Below, one piece after another: positions 36,879 to 48,432 of a DNA stretch of 64,000 bases. Each line of letters starts with the position of its first letter. Position 1 is the first letter of the stretch. The stretch lies in assembly GCA_009599575.1 (NCBI GenBank), contig VWND01000045.1, positions 1-64,000 on the forward strand, given 5' to 3'. The notes under the pieces are model-generated. The model was given only the letters and a program-made list of their open reading frames with translations. It had not been told where the DNA came from and ran no database searches. The position numbers were made by a program, and so were the translations under genes. Source of the DNA: Blumeriella jaapii (lineage: Eukaryota > Ascomycota > Leotiomycetes > Helotiales > Drepanopezizaceae).

Positions 36879-36911
36879 ATTTGCGATGCCAGCCGAAATA
36901 ATGACGCGAAT
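36879..36911. repeat. 33-nt palindrome, E3 RNase H/integrase locus a
   Basis: Arms ATTTGCGATGCCA and TAATGACGCGAAT, loop GCCGAAA. Confidence 0.82.
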
Positions 36912-36941
36912 GCTTTTTCGGCCCGAGAATTAGTGTTTTTC

Positions 36942-36974
36942 ACTCGCGGTGCTAGCCGAAATAGCAACGCGAAT
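36942..36974. repeat. 33-nt palindrome, E3 RNase H/integrase locus b
   Basis: Arms ACTCGCGGTGCTA and TAGCAACGCGAAT, loop GCCGAAA. Coding-strand peptide FALLFRLAPRV. Confidence 0.84.
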
Positions 36975-38887
36975 GGTTTTGGCTTTATAAAATCCAAAGC
37001 GTAAATAACGAAGCAGCCGATTTCGTTAGCAATTTATTCGTTAATATTTTATTCGTTTGTTTAGCGAAATCAAACGAATAAAAGCGTTTTCGTTTCGAAA
37101 GGCCGTTTGCCGTTGTATTAATTGTTTTTTTGATATGTTTAATTTCGAAATTTATAAATCGTATTTAAATTATTTAATTAATAACGAATGCTTTTGGCAG
37201 ATTATTGGTTTTTTTATTCAGTTGGTCGATAAAAACTTTTGCGTTTGTTTTTAAAATAAAATATACGTCGTACAATTCGCTTTTTATTTTTTTTATTACT
37301 TTGAAAGCGCTTCGATATTTTCGTTTGGTAGCATCGTAGCGTATTTCCGCAAAGGATTATAAACCGCTTTCGAATCGTGAAAAATGCCGTTTTTTGTTTT
37401 TATCGATTTGTTATAATACAGCTTTTTAACCGAAAATATTAGCGTCGATAGTTAAAATGATTTTTTCTGCGTTTAGGCTGTAATCGATTCGCATAAATAA
37501 TAAAATCGATAAAAAATCGTTTTTAAAGATTTTTATAGCTTTGTTTTGTTTTTTTTTTTAAACGAAATCGATTTTTTTTTTTATCGTAGCGTAAATGGAT
37601 GCGGCTTTTTGAAAAAAGTTTTTAATTCAATTGCGATAATAAATCATAACGCTAATAAAAGTTTTGGCTTCGGTAATATTTTTATACTTTTTTTATTCGC
37701 AGATTTTTTTAATTTTTTTTCGTTAAGGATAGCGGCCAACGCTGTTAATTATATAACCGACGATATTTATTTCGGATATACAGAATTTTAATCGAAGGCT
37801 AATAATAGCTTTGGCTTTTTCGAAGCAAATTATAATTTTGTCGATGTTTTGGATATGTTTTATTATATAGCGTCGAATTTTAAAAAAAAAATTTTTATTA
37901 TTATAATATAATTTGAAGCTTTTTATTCCGACGTCGTTAACGTAAAGCAGAGCAATATTAGAAATGCAAATTATAAGAATTTTGTATACGATTTTCACGA
38001 ATTAAACGATTAAATTAATGGCTCTTATAAGTATTCTGGTTATACGTAATAAACCGATTGGAATTTGAATTGCTGTTATATTTCGAGATCGTGGATTAAA
38101 TATTAAATAGTCGTAGCCGGAAAACAGGTCGAAAAGAAAAGCGATTGTTAATTTTGCGAATTCGTTCGAAAATTGATCGACGTTGGATAGCACGTTAGCG
38201 TTTCGTATCGTTATTTTGTTTATTTCGACGATTGCGATAATAAATTTGTAAATGTTTTTTTTTTTTTTCGCAACGATAAATTATTTGTTTTTGTATAAGC
38301 CGTGGCAGAATTCGAAGATTTTTTGCTTAATTCGTTTTTTTAGCATTTCGATTATTTTATTTTAAAAGGTTTTGGGAATTGAAAAGGTTTTTTTTTGCCA
38401 AGCTTCGTACGATATAATTTTAATATCGATATAAAACGTAACGTTAAAGCTGAATTAGTTTATTTCGGTGAAATCGAAAGTTATAATTTTTTCCCGGTTG
38501 CGTAAAACTTCGTACAAAACCTTTTTTTTTTTTGGCAAAAATTAAATTCCGATTGCTAAATTATCAAATCGTTTTTTTGTAAATCGGCTGTCAAATAATA
38601 AGCTGGAAAATCGGCCGGTGATAAGTCCTTCGAGTTCGTTAGTAATTGATTAAAATGGTTTTGTTGTTTTATTTTTTTTAAATTAATCGTTTATTTTTTT
38701 AGAAATATTTCCATCGGATTCGCCAAGATTTACGAATCGTATTTTATTAGCTTTGCGCTTATAAAAAGTGCTAATATTAATACAAAAAAGTAGAATATGT
38801 AAATCGGATTTGTTTAATACGAAAACGAAATCTTCGGAATTTTTATTTTCGAATTAATAGCCGAAAATATTAATATTAGCCAATTTT

Positions 38888-38920
38888 ATTCGCGATGCCA
38901 TTTCGATTAATAACGCGAAT
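38888..38920. repeat. 33-nt palindrome, E3 protease/RT locus
   Basis: Arms ATTCGCGATGCCA and TAATAACGCGAAT, loop TTTCGAT. Coding-strand peptide FALLIEMASRI. Confidence 0.84.
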
Positions 38921-38929
38921 GCTTTTGAC

Positions 38930-40250
38930 TAAGTATTTTCCAAGTTTTATTATAACTCAGCGTTTGTTTTAAAACTAGAGCCGGCTATTCGTTTTTCGAT
39001 AAAACGTCGATTAAAAAGACTTTGTCGCCGGCGACGATGATTTGATTTTAAAAAAACCGGTTCCAGTTTTAGAAAAAGGTTTTTATTTGGCCGTTTTCGG
39101 TGTATTTGAAGCTGACGAGATTTTCTAAGATTCAGGGTATTTTAAAAATAATAAAATAGAAGTATTTTTTTATTATTAAAAAGTTTTTATAAATAATAAT
39201 ATTTTTAACGTCGATTTTTATATTTCGTACAATTTTATTAAATTTAATAATATTTTTATTAACGGTGATATAAATTATTCGTTTGTTAATAATAATCGGA
39301 ACATTATTGGTTTCGGCTGTTTTCTGGTTTATATAATTGATTTCGGTTTTATTATCGAATAAAACGAAAGCTGTCGTGCTTTTTTTAAGTATTGTTTTTA
39401 TTTTTAACGCTTTTATAGCCGTGTAAAAATAATTTCGTCGTTTTGACTTTTGGGTTTTTATAGCGAAAACTAAAAGGCTGATTTTTTCCGAGGATTTTTT
39501 TTTATCGGCTAAATTAACTGCGGTGTTGTAAATTTCTTTTTGGTTTTTTTTCAATTTAAAATCGTTTTTTTTTCGGGTAATTTCAATTTTTTCGTTTTTT
39601 TTTAATGTAAGAATTTGTTTATTAATAACTTTGTCGAATTTTTTTTTTGTGCTAAATAAATCGCTGAATTTCAATTTAATTTTTTGTTTTATAATTTTTT
39701 TAATAGCTTTGTCGACGGCTTCGGAGCTAATATATTTGTCGATTTATTTTTCGCTTCGCATTAATAGTAAACGTTTAAAAGCTGATATTTTCTGAATAAT
39801 TTAAACCGGAGTATCGGTATCGATATTTTTTATATCGTCGTTAATTTCTTTTATTATAAGCGTTTTTCTAATAGTTTTATCGGTTTTTTTTCGAATTCCA
39901 AAATCTTTTTTCTTTTCGATTTTAACGTTTTTTTTCATACCAGTTGGTTTGGCGAATAGAACAGAAGCATTTTGCTTTTTTATAATTCGCTGGCTTGATT
40001 ATGCAGCCATAATATCTGCAGATGCGATACTTGCATTGGTAATATATATATTTGTCCTCCATTTATATATTTAAATTTTATTTATATTTAGAATAAGGGA
40101 TTTTTTTTTAATTAGTACGCTTTCGGAGATATTTTCTTTTTTACTAATGAAAATCGTTTTCGCATCCTTTTTATTTTCTAAGCAATCGTTTTATTTCGTA
40201 CTTTTTATTTTTAAGCGAATGGTATTTAACCAGCTTTGGTTTTCAGCTTT
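38930..40250 (-). pseudogene. pol: E3 protease and preceding linker
   Basis: The open stretch 39132-39674 holds the aspartic protease. Its active-site box reads VLFDNKTEINYI (39340-39375), a D-N-G-T type site in which Gly became Lys; E1 keeps ALFDNGTEINCI. Before it lies a 200-codon Lys/Glu-rich linker (SSEAVDKAIKKIIKQKIKLK near 39690-39745). After it KYTENGQIK and KIKSSSPATKSF lead to the palindrome and RT. Confidence 0.8.
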
Positions 40251-42190
40251 GTTAAAAAAACTTATTTCTGTTTCCGTCGGTCCGAAGCAGATCGCTTCGT
40301 ATTTATTAATATAGCAGATATTATTATTTATACAGAAATTAAATGCTTTGCATTTTGAGCGAATATAAGGTTTTTCGCAATAAATTTTTTTGTTATTACA
40401 GAATCTATACTTGGGGCCACGGGGTCTTTTTTAATAATTACCTTTACCGTTTTAATAGCCGCGATTTTGGTTTCCGCGTTGGTTTCTTTTTTTTTTTTAA
40501 TAATCGTTATTATAATTAGTGTTTCGCTGATTTTGATCGCTAATACGAGAAGATTGCTATTAGGCAGCTATTACTTTTACGGTGGCTTGGCGAGGCTGAT
40601 CGCTTCGAATATTTTAAAAGGAGTAGTTATTATACGAGCTATTTTAATCGTTTTTATTATCTGAATTAACGTAAAGGAATTTTTTCTGCTGCTGTATAAA
40701 ACTTTCGATTTTGTTTTAAAGTTTTTAAATTTTGATATCGGTAAATTTTAATACGAAAGTTTCGATATTTTTGTTAAGTTTTTCCAAGCTTGTAGATTTT
40801 GCAAAACGATTAAATAATATAATAACCGGTTGTTTTTTAGCGATTTCGGTAACTTTTAATAGCTAGACATATTCCTGCATTAGAGCTTCCACGTTTTTTT
40901 TGTAAATAAAAAAGAGCGATTTCTTTTGGTTTATAACTTCGATAATACGTTCGCTTTGGTTTTGTTTAAAAACGAATTTCATAAATTTGAAATATTGATC
41001 GAAGGTTTCAGGGTTTTGTTTATTAATTTTAAAATGCTTAATGGTTTTATTGCGAATATTAATTGAAAGGCTAAATAAAAACAATTTTTTTTGTTTAATT
41101 TCGCTTAAAATCTTTTTGTTAACGAAAACGTTAAAAACTTTCGTATAAGTACGACAATAGGTCTTAAATTTTTTAGCTTAGCGAATAGTTATAACAAATT
41201 GTTTAAGAAAAGCGATAATATCGCGAATTTGCTAACGATCGTAGTTTCGGAATTCCGATTTCAAAGCTTTAACTAGCTTACGCTAGTTTCGAGTTTTAAT
41301 AGCTTTCCATTTATTTATCGATTTAATAATATTTTTAATGGTTGGGTTATAGTAGCGAAGGAGTTTATCGAATATTTTAATTTCAGAGATTTCGAAATTC
41401 TTATAGGTTTTTTTATATTTCTCGATGAAATCGGTAACGTTGGCGCCACTGAATAAGAATGTATTAAGGGAGCCAGGAAGAAGCATGCGGCCTCGCATAA
41501 GAAAACGAAAAGCGTCGTTGTCTATAGTATTAGCGAAAGTATTAGTAGGGTTTAAATTAAATAAATAAGTGTTTTCTGAAATTGCAGATTAAAAGTTTTC
41601 AGCGTAAAAGAAATCGTTTTTAATAAAAGAGCTATTAAAAAAGTTTTTGTGTTTTCTAAAGGAATTAAATAAAATAAGGTTGCGTTTAAATATTTGGATA
41701 GCGTATTAAAGAATTTGTTTTTTAATAAGTTGATTGGATTGATATAATATTATTATATAATTTACGGTTTCGATATTCCGTGGCTTAGGCTAATGCACGT
41801 ACAGCCATTTTTTTACTATTTTTAATAAGAAGCCGCAAATTGTAATTGCCATAATTACAAAGCGTAAGATCAGAAGGTTGAGTTTTCGCCAGGCGTTTGA
41901 CCAAAAAAGATTTAGTTCAGAAGGGCCGAGCGCAGCGGTCGAAGCGTACGAATTAATATTCGATTTGTTATTTTTAAATAAAAAAGCGATTTTCGAGCTT
42001 TGAATTTCGCACGGTTTAAGATTGCCTGATCGTAATTTCAGACGTTTCTAAAATGTGTTGCATTTTTGTAGTTTAATAACTGTGCGTAAAATAAGGGAAG
42101 CTATTAAGGGTTTTTTATATAATACAGCTGCGAATAATATTATATAAGAAGTTTTTTAAGCCGTAATGGCGAAATATCGAAGTCGATTTT
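40251..42190 (-). pseudogene. gag: E3 gag with Cys-rich C-terminus
   Basis: Starting from the 5' end: a region near 41790-42060 with the hydrophobic stretch LLILRFVIMAITICGFLL, then the capsid part with FSGANVTDFIEKYKK at 41400-41445, the core block of fungal Ty3/gypsy gag, and FKQNQSERIIEVINQKK near 40940. A Gln/Asn/Arg-rich linker follows (40440-40760). The Cys-rich block 40300-40420 reads FCNNKKIYCEKPY and then SKCKAFNFCINNNIC: spacing C-x6-C-x8-C-x5-C-x5-C, not a CCHC knuckle. The protein seems to continue into the protease in one frame. Confidence 0.78.
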
Positions 42191-42251
42191 GATTATGAAT
42201 TTGAGAAATGCATCGGCGAATATATAAAAACGAAATATCGAAGTTTGAATT

Positions 42252-42267
42252 TTTGCGTAGATTATTA
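42252..42267 (-). promoter_or_regulatory. Primer-binding site of E3 (RIP-mutated)
   Basis: Counterpart of the better-kept E2 site at 48415-48430. Two bases separate it from the LTR. The TGG has become TAA. Confidence 0.6.
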
Positions 42268-42269
42268 AA

Positions 42270-42534
42270 TATAAATAGATAGAAAAACCAAATTGATACG
42301 GCCATATATCGGTAGGTAAAATAATCTAGGGAATTCTTAAAAGAGACTGAAGAAAGGAAAAGAAGAATAAATAAAGGTATAAATTGGACTGCGTGCTTAT
42401 AGTATTATTTAAAAGGATGCTTTGCTTTTATATCTGTTGAAGGTAGTTAATAGCAGGGGGTCTCGGAGGGGTCCATGCCTCGACCATAGCTAAAACTACC
42501 AACTCCCATTAATACAAGGTATCACCGTTTTACA
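42270..42534 (-). repeat. 5' LTR of E3 (265 bp) with TATA box
   Basis: Ends TTTTACA on the plus strand with CA intact. A perfect TATAAAAG lies on the minus strand at 42425-42432 within a conserved block, the likely Pol II promoter driving leftward transcription into gag. Confidence 0.93.
42425..42432 (-). promoter_or_regulatory. LTR TATA box of E3
   Basis: TATAAAAG on the minus strand inside the 5' LTR; the same sequence recurs in the LTRs of E1 and E2. Confidence 0.5.
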
Positions 42535-42538
42535 ATAT

Positions 42539-43100
42539 ATAACCGCGGTCGGTGGTTAATACGCGTGTAACGTCGAAATTAATTTTTTTTCAGATTTTAG
42601 AAGATTACGTAAAATATAATAGGTTTTTTTTTCGGCCAGGCTTTCGTTTTTAATAAAAAATGCAATTTTTAACAAAAGCTTTATAATCTTCGAAATATTT
42701 TTTTTATTAAAAGTCGTTTTTGATTCGGTGATAAATGGCTTTAGCTTTTTTATAAAACACTTTTTCGTAGGTTTTTTTTATAATTTGAAACTTATCGGCT
42801 TTATTGTTTATTATTAAGCGTTTTTAATATATATTGTTTTTTATTTTGTATAACTTTTTATCGGCTAAAATATAATCGAAAGCCTGGTTTTTAAATAATT
42901 TAAACTGATAGTTTGATACGTTAAATAGTTTGGACAAAATAGCTAGGTAATATGCGATTAAATAAAAATCTTCGGTTTTGTAATTATCGATTAAAAGTTT
43001 ATTTTCGTCGTTAGTCGGCTTATTCCGATCGTTTTCGGTTAAATTTATTCGCGGTGCTAGCCGAAATAATAACGCGAATGCTTTTTCGGCCCGAAAATTA
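42539..43100 (-). pseudogene. pol: E2 integrase, N-terminal part
   Basis: Continues 30290-31235 on the other side of E3. It carries the zinc region (near 42700-42780) and the stretch LLIDNYKTEDFYLIAYYL near 42930-42985, which precedes the zinc region in all E copies. The open stretch runs 42824-43135. Confidence 0.82.
43047..43079. repeat. 33-nt palindrome, E2 RNase H/integrase locus a
   Basis: Arms ATTCGCGGTGCTA and TAATAACGCGAAT, loop GCCGAAA. Confidence 0.84.
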
Positions 43101-43109
43101 ATGTTTTTT

Positions 43110-43142
43110 ATTCGCGGTACCAGCCGAAATGGCAACGCGAAT
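43110..43142. repeat. 33-nt palindrome, E2 RNase H/integrase locus b
   Basis: Arms ATTCGCGGTACCA and TGGCAACGCGAAT, loop GCCGAAA. Confidence 0.83.
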
Positions 43143-44930
43143 GGTTTTAGTTTTATAAAATCTAGGGCGCAAATAGCGAAGCAGCCGATTTCGTTAATAA
43201 TTTATTCGTCGATGTTTTGTTCGTTTTATTTAGCGAAATCAAACGAATAAAAACGTTTTCGTTTAAAAAGGCCGTTTGCCGCTGTATTAATTATTTTTTT
43301 AATATGCCTGATTTCGAAGTTTATAAATCGTATTTAAGTTATTTAATTAATAACGAGCGCTTTTAATAAATCGCTAGTTTTTTTATTTAATTAATCGATA
43401 AAAACTTTTGCGTTTGTTTTTAAAATAAAATATACGCTGTATAATTCGCTTTTTATTTTTTTATCGCTTTGAAAGCGCTTCGATATTTTCGTTTAATAGC
43501 ATCGTAGCGTGTTTTCGCGGAGAATTATAAGCCGTTTTCGAATCGTAAAAAATGTCGTTTTTTGTTTTTATCGATTTGTTGCAATATAGTTTTTTAGCCG
43601 AAAATATTGGCGTCGACGGTTAAAATAATTTTTTTTGCGTTTAGGCTGTAGTCGATTCGTATAAATAATAGAGCCGATAAAAGGTCGTTTTTAAAGATTT
43701 TTATAATTTTGTTCTGTTTTTTTTCCTAAACGAAATCGATTTTTTTTTTTATCGTAGCGTAAATAAATGCAGCTTTTTGAAAAAAGTTTTTAATTTAATT
43801 ACGATAATAAATCACAACGTTAATAAAAGCTTTGGTTTCGGTGATATTTTTATACTTTTTTTATTCGCAGATTTTTTTAATTTTTTTTCGTTAAAAATAG
43901 CGGCTAGCGCTGTTAATTATATAATTAACGATATTTATTTCGGATATGCAAAATTTTGATCGAAAGCTAATAATAGCTTTGGCTTTTTCGAAACAAATTA
44001 TAATTTTGTCGATGTTTTAAATATATTTTATTATATAGCGTCGAATTTTAGAAAAAATCTTTTTATTATTATAATATAATCTAAAGTTTTTTATTTCAAC
44101 GTCGTTAACGTAAAAAGGCAATATCAGAAATGCAGATTATAAAAACTTTGTATACGACTTTTACAAATTAAGCGATTAAATTAATAGCTTTTATAAATAT
44201 TTTCGTTATACGTAATAAACCGATTGGAATTTGAATTGCCGTTATGTTTCGAAATCGTAGGTTAAGTATTAAATGGTCGTAGCCGAAAAATAAATCGAAA
44301 AAAAAAACGATCGTTAGTTTTGCGAATTCGTTTAAAAATTAATCGACGTTGGATAGCACGTTGGCGTTTCGTATTATTATTTTATTTATTTCGACGATTG
44401 CGGTAATAAGTTTATAAATGCTTTTTTTTTTTTTCGCAACGATAAATTATTTGTTTTTATATAGGCCGTAGCAAAATTCGAAGATTTTTTGCTTAATTCG
44501 TTTTTTTAGCATTTCGATTATTTTATTTTAAAAGGCTCTAGAAATTAAAAAGGTTTTTTTTTGCCAGGCTTCGTAAAATACGGTTTTAATATCGATATAA
44601 AACGTAATATCAAAGCTGAATTGATTTATTTCGGTAAAATCGAAAGCTATAGTTTTTTTTCGGTTGCGTAGGATTTCGTATAAAACTTTTTTCTTTTTTG
44701 GCAAAAATTGGGTTTCGATTATTAAATTATCAAATCGTTTTTTTGTAAGTCGGCTGTTAAATAATAAATTAGAAAATCGATCGGTGATAAGTTTTTTAAA
44801 TTCGCCAGTAACGGATTAAAATGGTTTTATTGCTTCGTTTTTTTCGAACTAATCGTTTATTTTTCCGGAAATATTTTCACCGGATTCGCTAAGATTTACG
44901 GATCGTATTTTATTAGTTTTGCGTTTGTAA
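43143..44930 (-). pseudogene. pol: E2 reverse transcriptase and RNase H
   Basis: Same layout as in E3. RNase H lies at about 43150-43620 and RT at 43780-44900. Just before the catalytic box (about 44100-44120) E2 has lost two bases relative to E3 (GCTCTGCTTTACG against GCCTTTTTACG), so RT is frameshifted at the active site itself, besides its stop codons. Confidence 0.87.
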
Positions 44931-45053
44931 AAAATGCTGATATTAATATAAAAAAGTAGGGTATATAGGTTTGGTTTGTTTAATACGAAAACGAAATCTT
45001 CGGAATTTTCATTTTCGAATTAATAGCTAAAAATATTAATATTAGCCAATTTT

Positions 45054-45086
45054 ATTCGCGATGCTATTTCGATTAGTAACGCGAAT
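45054..45086. repeat. 33-nt palindrome, E2 protease/RT locus
   Basis: Arms ATTCGCGATGCTA and TAGTAACGCGAAT, loop TTTCGAT. Confidence 0.84.
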
Positions 45087-45099
45087 GCTTTTGGCTGAT

Positions 45100-46420
45100 T
45101 ATTTTCCAGGTTTTGTTATAGCTCAGCGTTTATTTTAAAACCAAAGTCGGCTATTCGTTTTCCGATAAAACGTCGATTAGGAAAATCTTATCGCCGGCGA
45201 CGGTGATTTAATTTTGAAAGAATCGGTTTTAGTTTCAGAAAAAGATTTTTATTTGGCCGTTTTCGGTATATTTAAAGCTGACGAAACTTTCTAGAATTTA
45301 GAACATTTCAAAAATAATAAAATAGAAATATTTTTTTATTATTAAAAAATCTTTATAAGTAATAATACTTTCAACGTCGACTTTTATATTTCGTATAATT
45401 TTATTAAATTTAATAATGTTTTTATTAACGATAATATAAATTATTCGTTTGTTAATAATAATCGGAATATTATTAGCTTCGGCTGTTTTCTGGTTTATAT
45501 AATTGATTTCGGTTTTATTATCGAATAAAGCGAGGGTTGTCGTATTTTTTTTAAATATTGTTTTTATTTTTGGCGCTTTTATAGCCGTGTAAAAATAGTT
45601 TCGTCGTTTTGATTTTTAGGTTTTTATAGCGAGAGCTAAAAAATTGATTTTTCCGAGGATTTTTTTTTATCGGCTAAATTAATTACGGTGTTATAAATTT
45701 TTTTTTGATTTTTTTTTAATTTAAAATCGTTTTTTTTTCGAATGATTTTAATTTTTTCGTTTTTTTTTAATATAAAAATTTGTTTGTTAATAATTTTGTC
45801 GAATCTTTTTTTTATGTTAAATAAATCGCTGAATTTCAATTTAATTTTTTGTTTTATAATTTTTTTAATAACTTCGTCGACGGCTTCGGAGCTGATATAT
45901 TTATCGATTTATTTCTCGCTTCGCATTAGTAGTAGGCGCTTAAAAGCTGGTACTTTTTGAATAATTTGAATCGGAATATCGGTATCGATATTTTTTATAT
46001 CGTTGTTAATTTTTTCTATTATAAGCGTTTTTTTAATGGTTTTATCGGTTTTTTTTCGAATTCCGAAATCTTTTTTTTTTTTAATTTTGACGTTTTTTTT
46101 TATATCAGTTAGTTTGGCGAATAAAACAGAAGCATTTTGCTTTTTTATAATTCGCTGGCTTAATTATGCAGCTATAATATTTGCAAATATAATATTTGCA
46201 TTGGTAATATATATATTTGTTTTTTATTTATATATTTAAATTTTATTTATATTTAAAATAAAGGTTTTTTTTTTGATTAATATATTTTTTGGGATATTTT
46301 CTTTTTTATTAATAAAAATCGTTTTTGCATTTTTTTTGTTTTCTAAACAATCGTCCTATTTCGTACTTTTCATTTTTAAGCGAATAGTGTTTAATCAGCT
46401 TTAATTTTTAGCTTTATTAA
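45100..46420 (-). pseudogene. pol: E2 protease and linker
   Basis: The linker KKNEKIKIIRKKNDFKLKKN lies near 45730-45790 (open stretch 45636-45839). The protease follows toward 45300 with the Asp box near 45520. It corresponds to E3 38930-40250 and is more broken. Confidence 0.77.
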
Positions 46421-48350
46421 AAGAGTTTATTTCTGCTTCCGTCGGTCCGAAGCAAATCGCTTCGTATTTATTAATATAGCAAATACTATTATTTACACAA
46501 AAATTAAATGCTTTGCATTTAAAGCGAATATAAGATTTTTCGCAGTAAATTTTTTTGTTATTACAAAATTTATATTTAAGGCCACGGGATTTATTTTAAT
46601 AATTACTTTTACTATTTTAGTAATTGCGATTTTGGTTTCCGCGTTGGTTTTTTTCTTTTTTTTGATAATCGTTATTATAATTAATATTTCGCTGATCTTG
46701 ATCGCTAGCACAGGGAAATTGCTATTAGGCAGCTATTACTTTTACGATGGCTTGGCGAGGCTGATCGCTTCGAGCATTTTAAAAGGAATAATTATTGTAA
46801 AAGCCATTTTAATCGTTTTTATTATTTAATTAACGTAAAGAAGTTTTTTCTGCTATTGCATAAAACCTTCGATTTTGTTTTAAAGTTTTTAAATTTTAAT
46901 ATCGGTAAATTTTAATACGAGAGTTTCGATATTTTTGTTAAGCTTTTCTAAGCTTATAAGTTTTGCGAAACGATTAAACGGTATAATAACTAATTGTTTT
47001 TTGGCGATTTCGGTAATTTTTAATAGTTGGGCATATTTTTGTATTAAAGCTTTTACGTTCTTTTTGTAAGTGGAAAAAGGAGATTTCTTTTGGTTTATAG
47101 CTTTAATAATACGTTCGCTTTGGTTTTGTTTAAAAACGAATTTTACAAATTTAAAATATTAATCGAAGGTTTTAAGATTTTATTTATCAATTTTAAAATA
47201 TTTAATAATTTTGTTACGAATGCTGGTTGAAAAGCCAAATAAAAACAATTTTTTCTGCTTTATTTCGCTTAAAACCTTTTTGTTAACGAAAACGTTAAAA
47301 ACTTTCGTATAAATACGATAATAAGCTTTGAGTTTTTTGGCTTAGCGAATTATTATAACAAACTGTTTGAAAAAAGCGATGGTATCGCGAATTTACTAAC
47401 GATCGTGGTTTCGGAATTCCGATTTCAAAGCTTTAACTAGCTTACGCCAGTTTCGAGCCTTAATAGCTTTTTATTTATTTATCGATTTAATAATATTTTT
47501 GGTAGTTAAATTATAATAACGAAAAAATTTATCGAATATTTCGGTTTTAAAAACTCCGAAATCTTTACAGGTTTTTTTATATTTCTCGATAAAATCGGTA
47601 ATATTAGCGCTATTAAATAAGAATGCATCAGAGGAGCCAGAAAGAGGCATGCGGCCTCGTATAAAAAAGCGAAAAGCGTCGTTATTTATAATATTAATAA
47701 AAGTGTTGGTAGGATTTGAATTAAATAAATAAGTGTTTTTTGAAATTGCAAATTAAAGGTTTTTAATATAAAAGAAATCGTTTTTAATAAAAAGCTATTA
47801 AAAAGGTTTTCGTGTTTTCTAAAGGAATTAAATAAAATAAGATTGCGTTCAGATATTTGAATAGCATATCGAAGAATTTGTTTTTTGGTAGATTAACTGG
47901 ATTAATATAATATTGCTATATAATCTACGGTTTCGATATTTCGTGGCTTAGGCTAATGTACGTATAGCCATTTTTTTATTACTTTTAATAAAAAGCCGCA
48001 AATTGTAATTGCTATAATTACGAAGCGTAAAATCAGGAGATTGAGTTTTTGCCAGGCGTTTGACCAAAAGAGATTTAATTTAAAAAGGCCGAGCGCAGCG
48101 GTCGAAGCGTATAAATCAATATTCGATTTATTATTTTTAGATAAAAAAGCGATTTTCGTGCTTTGAATTTCGTACGGTTCAGAATTGCCTGACCGTAATT
48201 TCAAACGTTTCTGAAATATATTGCACTTTTGTAATTTAATAATTATGCGCAAAATAAAAGAAGCTATTAAAGGTCTTTTATATAATACAACTGCGAATAA
48301 TATTATATAAAAGATTTTTTAAGCCGTAGTAGCGAAATATCGAAGTCGAT
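46421..48350 (-). pseudogene. gag: E2 gag
   Basis: The 99-codon open stretch 47953-48252 at the 5' side includes YASTAALGLFKLNLFWSNA and the hydrophobic LLILRFVIIAITICGFLL. The capsid core lies near 47560-47650, and the Cys-rich block at 46470-46580 has the same spacing as in E3. The first codon of the open stretch is TTG and it stays open upstream, so this is not a proven start. Confidence 0.75.
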
Positions 48351-48414
48351 TTTAATTGTGAATTTGAAAAATGCATCGGCGAATATATGAAAACGAAACA
48401 CCGAAGTTTGAATT

Positions 48415-48430
48415 CCTGCGTAGATTACCA
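48415..48430 (-). promoter_or_regulatory. Primer-binding site of E2
   Basis: Minus strand: TGGTAATCTACGCAGG, two bases inside the 5' LTR. TGG matches the CCA end of tRNAs, and the rest fits an acceptor stem plus the T-stem 3' strand (CCTGC). The site fixes the orientation of all E copies. The tRNA was not identified. Confidence 0.75.
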
Positions 48431-48432
48431 AA

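Larger units (their letters stand above)
36800..38760 (-). pseudogene. pol: E3 reverse transcriptase and RNase H
   Basis: RT blocks: FAKLTIAFLFDLFSGYD at 38120-38170, then PIGLLRITRI, a version of the fungal gypsy motif with T-P-x-G-L-L-R-M-T. The catalytic box at 37933-37944 reads YVND (one Asp to Asn). RRYIIKHIQNIDK and INIVGYIINSVGRYP (37730-37840) follow. RNase H at about 36990-37450 includes IFHDSKAVYNPLRKYATML and FEIKHIKKTINTTANGLS. The region between RNase H and integrase (36879-36974) holds two palindromes. Confidence 0.9.
31236..42534 (-). mobile_element. E3, uninterrupted family E LTR retrotransposon (11,299 bp)
   Basis: Innermost copy and the only E element without an insertion. 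5' LTR 42270-42534, 3' LTR 31236-31502, target duplication ATAT (31232-31235 and 42535-42538). It lies in the integrase region of E2; the empty site is seen in E1 near 25135 (AAACATATATAACCGCG). Order on the minus strand: LTR, primer site, gag, protease, RT, RNase H, integrase, spacer, extra ORF, LTR. Confidence 0.96.
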
